Assembly (NCBI GenBank): GCA_009774655.1
Contig: VSOD01000026.1
Span: 1 to 17,966, forward strand
Source of the DNA: Lachnospiraceae bacterium
Lineage (GTDB): Bacteria; Bacillota_A; Clostridia; Lachnospirales; Lachnospiraceae
Direction: 5' to 3'
DNA: 17,966 nt
Below the pieces are notes generated by a model, which saw nothing but the letters and a program-made list of their open reading frames with translations, searched no databases and was not told the origin of the DNA. A program made the translations under genes and the position numbers. Shown here in pieces: positions 17,139 to 17,966 of this stretch (position 1 is the first letter of the stretch; each line of letters opens with the position of its first letter).

Positions 17139-17328
17139 CTGGCGATCGCTTTTACCGGCAGTATCATTGGGCGGTAAAGCTGTTATGCAGTAATCCCATT
17201 ATGATTTGTGTAAGTGTGTGGTGCTGTTTTTGAAAGTCAGGCATCAAATGTCAATCTTCCTTTTTCGGAAGCGTTTTGCTATACTTGACATAGTAAATAG
17301 TAAAAACGGTTATGACGGAGAGTTGATC
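17139..17328. other. Intergenic region upstream of the last regulator
   Basis: This stretch holds no convincing gene. It becomes AT-rich after about 17190, contains a small CTTCC/GGAAG hairpin near 17256-17271, and leads to the TTGACA promoter-like motif described separately. Nothing else was recognised. Confidence 0.5.
17285..17313 (+). promoter_or_regulatory. Possible promoter of the last response regulator
   Basis: A perfect -35 hexamer TTGACA lies at 17285-17290. At 17-nt spacing the -10 would be GGTTAT (17308-17313), only three matches, so the -10 is weak and the start point uncertain. An alternative -10, TATACT at 17280-17285, lacks a good -35. Confidence 0.3.
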
Positions 17329-17966
17329 ATGGAACGGATATTAGTGGTAGAGGATGACCTGGCATTGAGTACGGGACTTTGTTTTGAGCTGGATGCAGCC
17401 GGGTATGTGACGCAGGCGGCTTACAACTGCCGGAAGGCGGAATATCTTGTGGAGCAGGAGAACTTTTCTCTGGCGCTTCTGGATGTCAATCTGCCGGACG
17501 GGAACGGCTTTGCGCTGTGCGGGAAGATCAAGAGACTGCATCCGGAACTGCCGGTGATCTTTCTGACGGCCAATGATCTGGAAGAGGATATGCTGAATGG
17601 GTATGACCTGGGGGCGGAAGATTATGTGACCAAGCCTTTCCGTATGCCGATCCTGTTGAAAAAAGTGGAAGTCGCCCTGCGACGCGTCGCTGCAGCCGGC
17701 GGGACAGGAGCAGCGGCAGGGAAAACTGCAGAGGGAACGTGTTACCGGGATGATTTCCTGCAGCTGGACTTCGAGGCGCTGACTGCCGTGCGGGGCGGGG
17801 AGAAGCTGTCGATCACGCCCAACGAATATAAGCTGCTCCGGCTGCTCGTGGCCAGTGCCGGCAATGTGGTCACCAGACGACTTCTTTTAGAGAAGTTATG
17901 GGACTGTGACGGGAATTTCATCGACGACCATACGCTGACGGTGACGATGAACAGGCTGCGGGCGAA
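17329..17966 (+). CDS. OmpR/PhoB-family response regulator, 3' truncated by window end
   Basis: Open frame from ATG 17329 (CGGAGAG about 7 nt upstream) to the window end, 212 complete codons and no stop. The receiver domain starts MERILVVEDD and shows phosphoacceptor Asp in LLDVNLPDGNGF, the switch Thr in FLTAND and the conserved Lys in DYVTKPF. An Ala/Gly-rich linker follows, then a winged-helix DNA-binding domain with LLEKLWDCDGNFIDDHTL and the recognition-helix start NRLRA at the edge. Only about 12-20 residues should be missing. It is of the same type as the regulator at 688-1371 (NLPDG and WDxDGN segments shared), so a small histidine kinase and an ABC exporter may follow beyond the window. 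That is inference. Confidence 0.93.
   Translation, partial: MERILVVEDDLALSTGLCFELDAAGYVTQAAYNCRKAEYLVEQENFSLALLDVNLPDGNGFALCGKIKRLHPELPVIFLTANDLEEDMLNGYDLGAEDYVTKPFRMPILLKKVEVALRRVAAAGGTGAAAGKTAEGTCYRDDFLQLDFEALTAVRGGEKLSITPNEYKLLRLLVASAGNVVTRRLLLEKLWDCDGNFIDDHTLTVTMNRLRA

Noticed and set aside
1..17966. CRISPR arrays, tRNA or rRNA genes, insertion sequences, prophage genes
   Set aside because: No regularly spaced repeats, no RNA gene signatures and no transposase or phage proteins were seen on either strand.

Overview
The window looks like a chromosomal segment from a low-to-mid-GC Clostridia genome, probably Lachnospiraceae. The pointers are strong AGGAGG-type ribosome binding sites, a YesM/YesN sensor-regulator pair beside a family 1 sugar ABC transporter, a VncR/BceR-like two-component system beside a MacB-type ABC exporter, and an AAA-ATPase/PD-(D/E)XK gene of a kind common in gut anaerobes. 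The assignment to a family is inference; no RNA gene or marker is present to fix it.

Layout. (1) 1-540: the C-terminal part of a Cys/Met-metabolism PLP enzyme, cut by the window edge just after the expected PLP lysine. (2) 688-2336: OmpR-type response regulator and a histidine kinase with almost no extracellular part, translationally coupled. (3) 2364-3920, minus strand: an AAA-ATPase/PD-(D/E)XK protein, visibly more AT-rich than its neighbours. It separates the two-component system from (4) 4212-7699: an ABC ATPase and an 898-residue FtsX-type permease that overlap by 4 nt. Parts 2 and 4 look like one cell-envelope stress or peptide-sensing module split by part 3. (5) 7859-17070: a carbohydrate-use cluster, all on the plus strand: lipoprotein solute-binding protein, two membrane permeases, YesM-type sensor kinase, YesN-type AraC response regulator and a cytoplasmic family 3 glycosidase, closed by a strong hairpin terminator. 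(6) 17329-end: the start of another OmpR-type regulator of the same type as the first, cut by the window edge.

How the carbohydrate genes fit together (inference from families): the lipoprotein captures an oligosaccharide, the two permeases import it using an ATPase encoded elsewhere (MsmX-type sharing), the YesM/YesN pair senses and activates, and the GH3 enzyme cleaves imported beta-linked oligosaccharides in the cytoplasm.

Most notable: the solute-binding protein gene has an in-frame amber codon at 8126-8128 with the same frame fully open on both sides. TAG is also used as a normal stop for two other genes here. This is a recent nonsense mutation, a sequencing error, or, less likely, readthrough. 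No clearly new system is visible; the split exporter module, the possible attenuator before the transporter, and a frame-correct A_AAA_AAG heptamer in the permease linker are the other points to check.
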